Positions 8,149 to 14,994 of a stretch of DNA of 64,000 nt are shown piece by piece. The stretch covers positions 2,620,907 through 2,684,906 of the forward strand of contig NZ_CP096270.1 of NCBI RefSeq assembly GCF_023204835.1. The letters are read 5' to 3'. The notes under the pieces are model-generated. The model had not been told where the DNA came from, made no database searches, and worked only from the letters and a program-made list of their open reading frames with translations. The position numbers and the translations under genes are program-made. The stretch is from Salinarchaeum laminariae (GTDB lineage: Archaea > Halobacteriota > Halobacteria > Halobacteriales > Salinarchaeaceae). Numbering within the stretch: position 1 is the stretch's first letter; each line of letters begins with the position of its first letter.

Positions 8149-8300
8149 TTCGGCCGCTACTCAAGCTGTTCCTGCTTGCTCTCGCGGCCTACGGAGCGTG
8201 GGTCGTCGCCGGGGATGCCGGACTGGTCACCGCATCCCCGCCTTCCACCGAGGAGATCGTCGAGCGGCTCATCGGCATGCTGCTCGACGGCGCTTTCTGA
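8145..8300 (+). CDS. 51-residue single-TM protein
   Basis: MIRPLLKLFLLALAAYGAWV forms an N-terminal membrane helix, followed by a short acidic amphipathic segment (STEEIVERLIGMLL). The ATG overlaps the preceding stop as ATGA. This is the last gene of the rightward operon and could be a holin-like or signal-anchored accessory protein. No family is recognised. Confidence 0.55.
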   Translation: MIRPLLKLFLLALAAYGAWVVAGDAGLVTASPPSTEEIVERLIGMLLDGAF

Positions 8301-8590
8301 CCGTACGTAGCTGACCCCACCCCCCGATTTTTCGCGCGCACCCCAAGGGGTGCGTTTCAACTGCACGCCCAGCCGCCGCTGCGGAGTATTTTGGATCTGT
8401 GGCCTTAGCCACACTCCCTAAGGGGTCCCTTCCCAGGTTGCGGTGATGATCCAACCGCCGCGGCGCTTCGAGCGTGAGATGCCGCTATCCGGAAAACAAG
8501 TGAGCTTGTGGATAACTGCGTTTACTCGAAAAGAGTGCAAGCAGGCTTGTAGAAAAGAACCCTCAGAACGGCGTTGCCACTACTCGGTGC
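8301..8590. other. Non-coding region between convergent provirus operons
   Basis: About 290 bp where the two operons converge. It contains a perfect 16-bp palindrome, GCACCCCAAGGGGTGC (8338-8353), and a GTGGC/GCCAC stem with CTTA loop (8399-8412), then a less GC-rich stretch (8490-8560). The hairpins could be bidirectional terminators. An origin or single-strand initiation site is also possible, because the Rep-type gene ends here. Confidence 0.5.
8338..8353. terminator. Perfect palindrome, possible bidirectional terminator
   Basis: GCACCCCAAGGGGTGC is fully self-complementary with a minimal loop and sits 38 bp after the last rightward stop codon, preceded by a CCCCCCGATTTTT stretch. It could terminate either operon or act as an operator. 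Confidence 0.4.
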
Positions 8591-10474
8591 TCACGCGATG
8601 GTCTGACCGCCAACACGAAGCAAGCCGCTGAAGCGACCGGCGGCCAGCCGGTGCTTCCGATCCCCGCCCTCGTCGCGCCAGTACACCACGGCGTTCGCGA
8701 AGCGCTCGAGGAGATCGCGGCTGGTGTCACGGGCGGCGAGTCCGCCCTCCCGTAGAATGCGCTTGATCTCTGTCTCGCTCCACTGCCCGAGATTCACGTC
8801 GAGTTCGATCCAGTCCTCGTCGGGGACGCCTTCGACCGGGGCGTCCATCCCGTCGAGGTCGGAGAGCTTCACGCCGTAGGTCTGCATCCAGCGGGCGAAC
8901 GGCGAGTCCTGGGGAATATCGGATGCGTCGCTGGCGAGATCGCGCAGCTCGCGCCCAGCCCACTCCGCGGCTCGATCGATCACTTGGAACAGCCCACTCA
9001 ACCGCTCGCGCATCACCTCGTCCTCGACGGCGATCTCGCCCTGCTCGTTCCGGATCACCGGGCCAGCCTTCTGGAGCGCCCGATAGACGGTGCTCGTGCC
9101 AACGTTCGCAGAGTCAGCCAGTTCCTCGTAGTGGAGCTTCCCACCGTCGGCGACGCGCCGCCAGACCTCTTCTTCGGAGTCCGTGAGGTCGGCGGCGTGG
9201 AAGCGCTGGGCCGCGAGGTCGGCCTCGACGTCCTCGACGACGTCTATGGGATCGTCGACGATCCGCAGCTTTCGGGGCTCGGCTTCGGCGGCGAAGTACT
9301 CGTCCTCGACGTAGGCGGGATCGTCGGCGCTCAGGTTGATCCCGGCCCAGTGCAGGCAGTTGACGAGCGTCTCGTCGATCTCGCCGATGAGGTCGTGCCG
9401 ATCGTACCCGTCGGGGTCTTCCCACGGGATGTACTCGCGCTCGTCGGGGCTGAACTCGTTGCTGAACTGGAGTTCCAGCTTCGGGTGTGAGGTCGACCCG
9501 TCGGGGTTCTTCTCGGGGTTCTTCATGTGGTAGGACTTCAGCAGCGCACCAATCTCGCGGTCGCCGATGAGCTTGCTCCAGATCTTCGGAGTATCGGCAA
9601 AGGCGTTGTTGTGGCCCATGATCTCTTCGTTGTCCCACTTCAGCATCCCTCGGCCGCGATTCTGCCAGCCGAAGCGCCCGAGACGCTCCAGCAGCGCGCC
9701 CTCTGAAACGATCAACTGCTCGGAGATCGAGCGCATGATCCGGACGTAGGCAGCAGCATTGAACACACGGCTCCAGGGCCGGTATACCTTCTCCGAGTCG
9801 AAGTAGCTCGGTCGGATGTCCATTTTTCTGGCGACCGCTCGGAGGATCGGGATGTAGTCCTCCGGATCGACGTAAGATGAGTCGAAACGGACGCGGATGC
9901 CCTCGGGGAGATCGTCGGGAAGCGACCGGATGGGATCGCCGTCGGTGCCCTTCGCGTTCGGGAGAGAGGCCTTAAAATCGATCGAGAGCTTCCGGAGGCC
10001 CTTTGGGTCGCTCAAATCGGTCAGCTTGATCTTGTACTCGTTGAAAACATCGAAATCCTCGCCCTCAGCGGCGATCCCACTCTCCCAGTAGTTCGCCTTC
10101 TGGACCTTCCAGTCACTCCCGGCGACGTCCTCGATGAAGGCCTCGTCGGAGTCCTGATAGGCCAGCGCCTCGTCGAACTGGCTGACCACGGCCCAGTACG
10201 GACTCATGCCGTGGCGCCCGCCGTCGAACGTGACGTGCGCGCCGAACTCGTGGATCTCGGGAGCAACCACGCCGTCGCGCAGTTCGGTGTCGGCCTCGGC
10301 CGCCTCGTTGGCTTGCTTCTGCGGACAATCGTGAGCCCGCTTGGCGACGAGCGTATCGAACCCCTCGCCGCAGTGCTCGCATCCGTAGTTCGTGGCGTCG
10401 GGGTCAGACCGTCCCGGATCGCTGTAATCGCCTTCGGCGAGGGCTCTCTGTGCGTCCGTGAGGTTGTCGGTCAC
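8591..10474 (-). CDS. Large replication-type protein of haloarchaeal proviruses (DUF7845-like)
   Basis: This 627-residue protein starts at a GTG whose bases overlap the previous stop (GTGA). An N-terminal C2H2-like finger (YGCEHCGEGFDTLVAKRAHDC, about residues 23-44) comes first. A domain beginning HEFGAHVTFDGGRHGMSPYW follows, of the kind found in a large protein of haloarchaeal plasmids and proviruses. A winged-helix segment lies near residues 470-500 (GKLHYEELADSANVGTSTVYRAL). In betapleolipoviruses the largest non-structural gene is the presumed replication initiator without a rolling-circle signature; this gene is last in the leftward operon and fits that role. Function is inferred. Confidence 0.6.
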   Translation of the reverse strand: MTDNLTDAQRALAEGDYSDPGRSDPDATNYGCEHCGEGFDTLVAKRAHDCPQKQANEAAEADTELRDGVVAPEIHEFGAHVTFDGGRHGMSPYWAVVSQFDEALAYQDSDEAFIEDVAGSDWKVQKANYWESGIAAEGEDFDVFNEYKIKLTDLSDPKGLRKLSIDFKASLPNAKGTDGDPIRSLPDDLPEGIRVRFDSSYVDPEDYIPILRAVARKMDIRPSYFDSEKVYRPWSRVFNAAAYVRIMRSISEQLIVSEGALLERLGRFGWQNRGRGMLKWDNEEIMGHNNAFADTPKIWSKLIGDREIGALLKSYHMKNPEKNPDGSTSHPKLELQFSNEFSPDEREYIPWEDPDGYDRHDLIGEIDETLVNCLHWAGINLSADDPAYVEDEYFAAEAEPRKLRIVDDPIDVVEDVEADLAAQRFHAADLTDSEEEVWRRVADGGKLHYEELADSANVGTSTVYRALQKAGPVIRNEQGEIAVEDEVMRERLSGLFQVIDRAAEWAGRELRDLASDASDIPQDSPFARWMQTYGVKLSDLDGMDAPVEGVPDEDWIELDVNLGQWSETEIKRILREGGLAARDTSRDLLERFANAVVYWRDEGGDRKHRLAAGRFSGLLRVGGQTIA

Positions 10475-10674
10475 CGATCGGTCACCCCGCGCCGGGAGAT
10501 GTCGATCTCGCTCCGGTCCGGCAGCGAGCCGCTGCTCGGTTGGTACTGACGGCTGGCCGGCCGCGCCGACAGGCAACTCCGGCAGAGCACGAGCGCCTTC
10601 GAGCCGTCAGGAGCGACGTACACGCGAGCGGAGCGCCACCGGGCCCGTCCGCCACAGAGAGCGCACCGAGTCAC
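10471..10674 (-). CDS. Small zinc-finger protein
   Basis: This 67-residue protein starts at a GTG overlapping the upstream stop and ends with TGA overlapping the next gene's GTG. CALCGG near the N-terminus and CRSC about 25 residues later form a four-cysteine zinc site. A basic/serine tail follows. It is probably a nucleic-acid or protein-binding accessory protein of the provirus. An upstream ATG at 10716 would lengthen it but breaks the four-base overlap pattern used throughout this operon. Confidence 0.6.
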   Translation of the reverse strand: MTRCALCGGRARWRSARVYVAPDGSKALVLCRSCLSARPASRQYQPSSGSLPDRSEIDISRRGVTDR

Positions 10675-10811
10675 GAGAGCGGGCCCTCCGCGGCGTCTCG
10701 CTGGTCCTGGCGACACTCGGGACAGAGGCAGCGGCAGCCGACCCAGCGGACGCCCTCAGTGGCGCCGCAGCGGCCGCACTCGTCGGCCTCGGGAGCGATC
10801 CGGCTGCTCAC
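10671..10811 (-). CDS. 46-residue Cys-rich zinc-finger protein
   Basis: This very short frame starts at GTG (10811-10809), overlapping the previous TGA, and stops at 10673-10671, overlapping the next GTG. The product begins VSSRIAPEADECGRCGATEG and continues with GCRCLCPECRQD, giving CxxC and CxxC pairs about 15 residues apart. The exact interlocking with both neighbours and the zinc-ribbon pattern argue that it is a real gene, although it is short enough to escape routine gene calling. Confidence 0.6.
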   Translation of the reverse strand: MSSRIAPEADECGRCGATEGVRWVGCRCLCPECRQDQRDAAEGPLS

Positions 10812-11182
10812 TTCGATCCGCCTCCATCGCGGCGTTCGAGGATCTTCTCGACTACGTCAACGGTGTGGTCGCCGCAGAGCAGGCGAGCCTGTCCCTGGAT
10901 CCATATCGGCTCCGGATCTCCGTCGCACCCATCGATTTCGCAGGTCTCTGGCTCTCGAGTCTCGTGGACCCAGATCGCCGCCTGTCCGACGGCGATCACG
11001 GTCCCGAGAATGACGGACCCAGCGGCTACCGCGAACATAATCGGAGCATCCTCGGCGGTGAGGCGGAGCCCCCCGACGACGAGATCCCACCAGAGCCAGG
11101 GAACCATCGAGCGGATGGCGAACGCTCCAGACACGGCCAGGATGAGACCGAGGAGGGCGTCGTAGAGCCGGGAGCCGCTCAT
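10808..11182 (-). CDS. Membrane protein with C-terminal zinc-binding tail
   Basis: This 124-residue protein has two or three hydrophobic helices (about 7-25, 30-40, 47-70), followed by a soluble tail with Cys/His residues (CEIDGCDG, then LLCGDH), a probable zinc site. ATG overlaps the upstream TGA (ATGA) and its own TGA overlaps the next GTG. No known family is recognised; membrane-linked provirus accessory protein. Confidence 0.55.
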   Translation of the reverse strand: MSGSRLYDALLGLILAVSGAFAIRSMVPWLWWDLVVGGLRLTAEDAPIMFAVAAGSVILGTVIAVGQAAIWVHETREPETCEIDGCDGDPEPIWIQGQARLLCGDHTVDVVEKILERRDGGGSK

Positions 11183-11784
11183 CGCTCACCTCCGTCGCGA
11201 TCACTTACCGTGTCTACAGAACGGTTGGAATCACCGTCTGTAGCGAGAGATGAACTCGTGCGGCGGTCGATCGTCGCGATCACGTCGCGGTGGATCGGCC
11301 CCCGCTGGAACAGGTAGGTATCCTCGCGCTCGAAGGCGCCGAAGGACCGCATGCCCCACGAGTTCCAGCCGAAGCAGATCACCGCGCCGCCCGGCCGGAC
11401 GAGCTTCTCGAAGCCCTCCAAGGCGCCGTAGACGTCGCTGGCGTGGAGGCCGTCGTACTTCTCCTCCGCCTGCTTCTGATCGAACGGCGGATCGAAGACG
11501 ATCGTGTCGAAGCTCCGCGGCTCGAAGTGCTCGGGCAGCTCGACGACGTCGAGATAGTGATCGGCGTCGCGCTCCGGGTTGAGGTCGTTCCGGACGATCT
11601 CTCCGTCGTGGTTCAGCTTCGTCTTTCCGGCGCAGGCGTTCAGAACGCGGCCCTCCAGCCGCCTCTCGACGAACTGGCGGGCTGGCGTGTACTGGAACGT
11701 CCACCGCGAGAGCATCCGCGGCGAGCCGTCGCGATCGCGTCCACCATTCGAAACGGTCTGGTCGACCGCTACAGGGCCGTTCAT
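11179..11784 (-). CDS. DNA methyltransferase-like protein (DPPF motif)
   Basis: This 201-residue protein starts at the ATG overlapping the previous stop. GRVLNACAGKTKL (about 34-46) looks like the SAM-binding motif I region, and FDTIVFDPPF (near 91-100) carries the DPPF motif IV of amino-methyltransferases (N6-adenine or N4-cytosine). FEKLVRPGGAVICFGWNSWG matches the later Rossmann strand. It is short and lacks an obvious target-recognition domain. It probably modifies viral or host DNA. The neighbouring gene is a second methyltransferase-like protein. Confidence 0.7.
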   Translation of the reverse strand: MNGPVAVDQTVSNGGRDRDGSPRMLSRWTFQYTPARQFVERRLEGRVLNACAGKTKLNHDGEIVRNDLNPERDADHYLDVVELPEHFEPRSFDTIVFDPPFDQKQAEEKYDGLHASDVYGALEGFEKLVRPGGAVICFGWNSWGMRSFGAFEREDTYLFQRGPIHRDVIATIDRRTSSSLATDGDSNRSVDTVSDRDGGER

Positions 11785-12497
11785 CGTACCACCTCGGGGA
11801 GTTCGGCCTGATCGTCCGCGACCTTCCGCGGCGCCGGGGTGTTGTTGTCCTGGGGGACCGTCCCGTCGCGTTCGTTCGCGGCCTCGAGCCAGCTTCGGAC
11901 GATCGTCTGAACGTAGACCGCTGGAAGCGCGTTCTTCGCGAGGTGGCCCTTCGGGTAGTCTCCGGTGTAGCCCTTCACGGCGGCCCACCAGTCCCGCGAG
12001 CGGTCGCTGTAGAAGTACGGGCTCACCGTCTTCTCGCCGAGGGACTGCTCGCGAGCTGGCGCTCGGATCGGGAATGACGACTCGAACGCTCGCTCGTAGG
12101 CGATCGGGAGCCCGAACATCCGGCCGGTCAGCACCGTCGGATCGCGGAGGTCGTCGCGGGGCTTGTTCTCGATCACGTAGTCCTCGGCGACCTCCTGGGC
12201 CAGCTCGCGAGCCCGCGGGATCTGGTTGGCGTGGTCCTTCGGATCGCCGCTGATGCTCGTCATGTCGCTGGCGTCCGTGCATCGCGGGTGTAGCACGGCG
12301 AGATCCAGGTCCAGGTCCGGCGTCTCCGCCATGAGGTCCATCTGGATCGTCTCGTCGACGACCGGGTTCGGCTCCGGCTCGATCGTCACGCGGACGACCT
12401 CCCCGACGCTCGCGAGGACCTCGGACTCGGCACCGTGGTCCGCGAACAGGTGACCGATCCGCCAGCGGTCAGTAGCGGACGTAGATGGATCGATCAC
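11781..12497 (-). CDS. Divergent C5-cytosine-methyltransferase-like protein
   Basis: This 238-residue protein starts at the GTG overlapping the upstream TGA (a GTG at 12506 is also possible). Remnants of C5-MTase motifs are in order: LAVLHPRCTDAS (motif IV, catalytic Cys kept but PPC changed to HPRC), YVIENKPR (motif VI, ENV-like) and GRMFGLPIAYERAFE (motif VIII, like MFGL-x-RRHR). The glycine-rich motif I is not recognisable. It may be a diverged viral methylase or a catalytically altered relative. Activity is uncertain. Confidence 0.55.
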   Translation of the reverse strand: MIDPSTSATDRWRIGHLFADHGAESEVLASVGEVVRVTIEPEPNPVVDETIQMDLMAETPDLDLDLAVLHPRCTDASDMTSISGDPKDHANQIPRARELAQEVAEDYVIENKPRDDLRDPTVLTGRMFGLPIAYERAFESSFPIRAPAREQSLGEKTVSPYFYSDRSRDWWAAVKGYTGDYPKGHLAKNALPAVYVQTIVRSWLEAANERDGTVPQDNNTPAPRKVADDQAELPEVVR

Positions 12498-12799
12498 GCC
12501 GACCACCCCACGACGAGGACGGCAGCGAGATTGTTCGCGACGACGATCGCGCTGAGGGAGATCCCGGCGAGCAGCACGGGCCGACGGCCGTGATCCTCGA
12601 CGACGCGGACGATCGCGGCGGCGCCGCCGACGTAAACGACCTGCGAGAGCGGGATAGCGAGCAGTCCCACGGCGCCGACGAGTGCTGCGAGCAGCGGATT
12701 CGCTTCAGGTAGGCCCATCTCCAGGGCGACCAGCGTGGTCGCGGCGTCGCCAGCGGCGAGCGCCACGAGTGCCGCCCAGAGCGAACGCTCGCGGTTCAC
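12494..12799 (-). CDS. Small four-helix membrane protein (DUF5658-like)
   Basis: This 101-residue protein starts at the GTG overlapping the upstream stop. Four hydrophobic helices are predicted; the first contains GDAATTLVALEMGLPEANPLL, resembling the D-x-x-TT...G-x-x-E-x-NP motif of DUF5658-type membrane proteins. Function is unknown. It is embedded in the leftward provirus operon. Confidence 0.58.
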   Translation of the reverse strand: MNRERSLWAALVALAAGDAATTLVALEMGLPEANPLLAALVGAVGLLAIPLSQVVYVGGAAAIVRVVEDHGRRPVLLAGISLSAIVVANNLAAVLVVGWSA

Positions 12800-13275
12800 T
12801 GCGACCACCTCGCCCGATCGACGCCGCGATCGGGGAGCACCTGCGACCAGCGGACCTTCTGATACGGCGATCCGCTGCCATCCGTCCAGCGCCCGATCTC
12901 CTCGGGCGTGACGATCGCCGACTCGAGGACGATCACGCGCTCGTCGCCCCCGTGCTCGACCGTCGTATACAGGACCACGGCGTAGTAGCCGCCCTCCTCG
13001 ACCAGCGTCTCGTGACTGTCGAGGTGGACGTTCAGACGACCTTCGCCGTCGTGGTGGCGCAGGCGGACGCCCTTCGTCTCGACGGGCACCTCGGCGTCGA
13101 GGCCGGGCGTCTCATCGGTCGCGTAGCCGTCGCAGGCGTTCCGATTGCAACGATCCAGCGAGTACCGGAGCGCCGCGTAGCGCTCGCAGACGACGCTCTC
13201 CAGCGCATGGACGCGTTCGGAGGCGACCGTCGCGAGTTCCTCGTCGAGATCCGTCGCGAAGGCGCTACTCGACAT
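12796..13275 (-). CDS. Hypothetical provirus protein, possible nuclease-like fold
   Basis: This 159-residue acidic protein has a helical N-terminus with cysteines (VVCERY, DRCNRNACDG). An alternating strand region follows: LDAEVPVETKGVRLRH, GRLNVHLDSHETLV and YYAVVLYTTVE. The spacing of E, D and ExK residues recalls PD-(D/E)xK nucleases, but the match is too weak to assign. It overlaps the upstream gene by 11 nt and the downstream one by 4. Confidence 0.5.
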   Translation of the reverse strand: MSSSAFATDLDEELATVASERVHALESVVCERYAALRYSLDRCNRNACDGYATDETPGLDAEVPVETKGVRLRHHDGEGRLNVHLDSHETLVEEGGYYAVVLYTTVEHGGDERVIVLESAIVTPEEIGRWTDGSGSPYQKVRWSQVLPDRGVDRARWSQ

Positions 13276-13618
13276 CGGGCACCTCCTCGACGGGAACGGG
13301 GACCTCGCGGGTCCGCTGGTCGGCGATCACCAGCTCGACCGACTCCCAGCCGTCGGGCATCTCCGACGGGTGGCGCGGCATCACGATCGGCGTGGGGTGC
13401 GCCACGCAGAGCCAGCCGTGGGTGAGCAGCTCGTCGGCCTCGCCGTCGCCCGCGATCTCCGGGTGGGCGATCGTCTGCGTACCGAGCGTGCCGCCGATGG
13501 GGCGTCCGTCCTCGGGGCAGATCTGCTTCTCCTCGCCGTTCGTCGTCGGCTCACGGAGGATCGTCTTCGGACGGATCCCGTGGGCGGCGAGTCCGGTCGG
13601 TTCGGAGGACTCGCTCAT
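13265..13618 (-). CDS. Hypothetical provirus protein with single CPED motif
   Basis: This 117-residue protein starts at the ATG overlapping the upstream TGA (ATGA). It contains ICPEDGRPIGG and WLCVAHPT, possibly a zinc pair, and is proline-rich toward the C-terminus. No family is recognised. Long in-frame extension upstream is an overlap shadow of the two preceding genes and was rejected. Confidence 0.52.
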   Translation of the reverse strand: MSESSEPTGLAAHGIRPKTILREPTTNGEEKQICPEDGRPIGGTLGTQTIAHPEIAGDGEADELLTHGWLCVAHPTPIVMPRHPSEMPDGWESVELVIADQRTREVPVPVEEVPDVE

Positions 13619-13824
13619 CGGAGATCCACCTCGAAAACCGATGCAGTGAGTGCCAACGCGAACGCGGAATAGTGGTAGGGGGTTGGGTCGGAGAACGGCA
13701 GAAGACGTACTGTTTCGACCGACCCGGCGACGATGAAGCAGGCGAGGAGGACGACGAGCGCAATCTCGATAAACGGCGCTGCTCGATCGAGAGAACGGAG
13801 CCAGAGAGGGAGCTGGTCGCTCAC
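13615..13824 (-). CDS. Small membrane protein
   Basis: This 69-residue protein starts at the GTG overlapping the preceding TGA. One strong transmembrane helix (FIEIALVVLLACFIVAGSV) and a second weaker hydrophobic segment near the C-terminus are present. It is coupled to both neighbours by four-base overlaps. Role unknown. Confidence 0.55.
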   Translation of the reverse strand: MSDQLPLWLRSLDRAAPFIEIALVVLLACFIVAGSVETVRLLPFSDPTPYHYSAFALALTASVFEVDLR

Positions 13825-14063
13825 GCTGACTCACCCCGGAACCGCTCGGGATCGGGATACGGCACGGTCTTTCCGGCGGCAGTTCCGGAGAGCACGCGCC
13901 GTCGGCTGTCGCAGCCGAAGCAGCGATGCACGTCGCCGTTCGCGTCGCCGAAGACGCGGCAGAACCGCCCCGTGAGATGCTCGCCACAGTGGCGGCACTC
14001 CGATTCGGCCGACGGAGCGGCCCGAGACGCCGGAGTAGGAATGGCGCCGCTCACGCCGACCAC
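13821..14063 (-). CDS. Zinc-finger protein, first gene of leftward provirus operon
   Basis: This 80-residue protein contains CRHCGEHLTGRFC and, further on, HRCFGC, giving four or five cysteines for a zinc ribbon; the tail (RFRGESA) is charged. The start is a GTG at 14063 or another 9 bases in. It directly follows a cluster of three palindromes that should regulate the operon, so it is the first expressed leftward gene. It may be the DNA-binding regulator, although no HTH is visible. Confidence 0.6.
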   Translation of the reverse strand: MVGVSGAIPTPASRAAPSAESECRHCGEHLTGRFCRVFGDANGDVHRCFGCDSRRRVLSGTAAGKTVPYPDPERFRGESA

Positions 14064-14120
14064 CCGGAAATCCGGAAGTTCTGTAAAACAGAGGTACAGC
14101 CGCTGTACCTTTTTATTTCA
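14064..14120 (-). promoter_or_regulatory. Operator/promoter of leftward provirus operon with three palindromes
   Basis: Three perfect inverted repeats follow one another: CCGGAAATCCGG (14064-14075), TCTGTAAAACAGA (14080-14092) and AGGTACAGCCGCTGTACCT (14092-14110), with centres 15-17 bp apart. On the minus strand AAATAAAAAG (about 14117-14108) reads as a TATA box, so transcription would begin within or next to the palindromes. This arrangement is expected of a lysogeny-type operator. Confidence 0.65.
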
Positions 14121-14122
14121 GA

Positions 14123-14293
14123 TGGGGTCGGAGGGATTTGAACCCCCGATCGACTGATATCTCCGATCCGCCTCGGAACTCCAGAGCGTCGTCGTCACGT
14201 CCGGTGATCAACCCGGCCGTTCCGTATATCAGGTAGTTCGTCAGAGGCGGGCTCTCTGGAGTCAGTCGCCCTGCCGGACTGGGCCACGACCCC
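14123..14293 (-). tRNA. tRNA-Trp(CCA) with 97-nt intron
   Basis: On the minus strand the 5' acceptor GGGGTCG (14293-14287) pairs with CGACCCC, with discriminator A at 14123. The D-arm, the anticodon stem ACTGA/TCAGT, anticodon CCA (14259-14257) and the T-arm GGGGGTTCAAATCCC are all present. The intron lies after position 37 (14255-14159), the canonical site in haloarchaeal tRNA-Trp. A TATA-like CCCTAAAG lies about 28 bp upstream. The provirus abuts the 3' end, marking this gene as the probable integration target whose 3' end was restored on insertion. Confidence 0.95.
14159..14255 (-). ncRNA. tRNA-Trp intron acting as box C/D 2'-O-methylation guide
   Basis: Boxes on the minus strand are: C CTGACGA (14244-14238), D' CGGA (14224-14221), C' GTGACGA (14198-14192) and D CCGA (14176-14173). 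The guide before D (CTCTGGAGTT) pairs with the anticodon loop and places G five bases upstream of D opposite C34. The guide before D' (CTGATATA) pairs with ATATCAG and places A opposite U39. Both obey the N+5 rule. In Haloferax volcanii the equivalent intron directs Cm34 and Um39. It would act before splicing or in trans after it. Confidence 0.85.
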
Positions 14294-14373
14294 GCGGCCC
14301 CGACTTCTGCTGGTCGCACTTTAGGGGTTTCGATTCCCCCGACGTAGCCCGGATGATCCGGACCAGCAATTTG

Positions 14374-14925
14374 CTACTGCTCCTCCATCGCGCCACACTC
14401 CGAGCACGACGACACCGGACCGCCGTTCGGACCGAGCACTGCGTAGAGACTCTCGCCCCCACAGTTCGAACAGGTCGCGGCCTCCTGAGCGCCACACGCC
14501 GGGCACTGCAAAACAGGACCGGACTCAGTCACGGACGGCCGTCGAAACTCGTGTCCACAGTCCGGGCAGGGAAGCGGGATCCGAACGTCCTCGGACTCCG
14601 GCGGAGCACCAATGGCGAGCAGCTCCACTGGTTCAGCGTGTTCATTACGAACCGACTGGTACTCGCCAGGTGGAAATCGAAGGACTTCCGAGGATTCCAG
14701 TTGCACCACGCCGTCGAGCGTTTCGATCGTAGCTGTGCCATCCAGCACGACGAAGATCTCCTCCTGATCACCGTGCGCGTGGAGACCGCTGACACGCTCG
14801 TCCGATGCTATGGAGTAGTGGTTTATCGCCACGGTGTCCGCATCCAGCGCATCGGAGAGGTGGCGGGCTGTCGCAGCACCGGTGCACGGTCCTGGTTCGA
14901 CGGCGTCGAACGCGACGCGCTCCAT
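14374..14925 (-). CDS. Cupin-domain protein with C-terminal zinc ribbons
   Basis: This 183-residue protein starts at the internal ATG giving MERVAFDAVEPG. Residues about 35-110 form a cupin barrel: GLHAHGDQEEIFVVLDGTA is the metal-binding motif with two His and Glu, followed by FPPGEYQSVRN. The C-terminal 70 residues carry three CxxC pairs (CPDCG, CPACG, CSNCG/CSECG), making tandem zinc ribbons. This fusion of a small-molecule sensor-type cupin and Zn ribbons recurs in haloarchaea. Substrate unknown. Confidence 0.75.
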   Translation of the reverse strand: MERVAFDAVEPGPCTGAATARHLSDALDADTVAINHYSIASDERVSGLHAHGDQEEIFVVLDGTATIETLDGVVQLESSEVLRFPPGEYQSVRNEHAEPVELLAIGAPPESEDVRIPLPCPDCGHEFRRPSVTESGPVLQCPACGAQEAATCSNCGGESLYAVLGPNGGPVSSCSECGAMEEQ

Positions 14926-14994
14926 GGCGGGAGTTCGGACCGCGAAGCAAAAGGACACCGCCAGCAGCGCCCCATCGGGGAACAGCCGGCGGAA

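Larger units (their letters stand above)
1068..14122. mobile_element. Integrated betapleolipovirus (SNJ2-like) genome
   Basis: The inferred element runs from about the integrase to the 3' end of tRNA-Trp. It contains a short tyrosine recombinase, an accessory DNA-binding-type protein, and a rightward block in pleolipovirus order (4-TM membrane protein, secreted protein, large spike, secreted protein with C-terminal anchor, 2-TM protein, NTPase). A leftward block ends in a large Rep-like protein. About 13 kb is within the size range of temperate pleolipoviruses. The right limit at tRNA-Trp is well motivated. The left limit is uncertain, because no second copy of the tRNA 3' end is present, so the element may begin left of the window. 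Confidence 0.7.
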
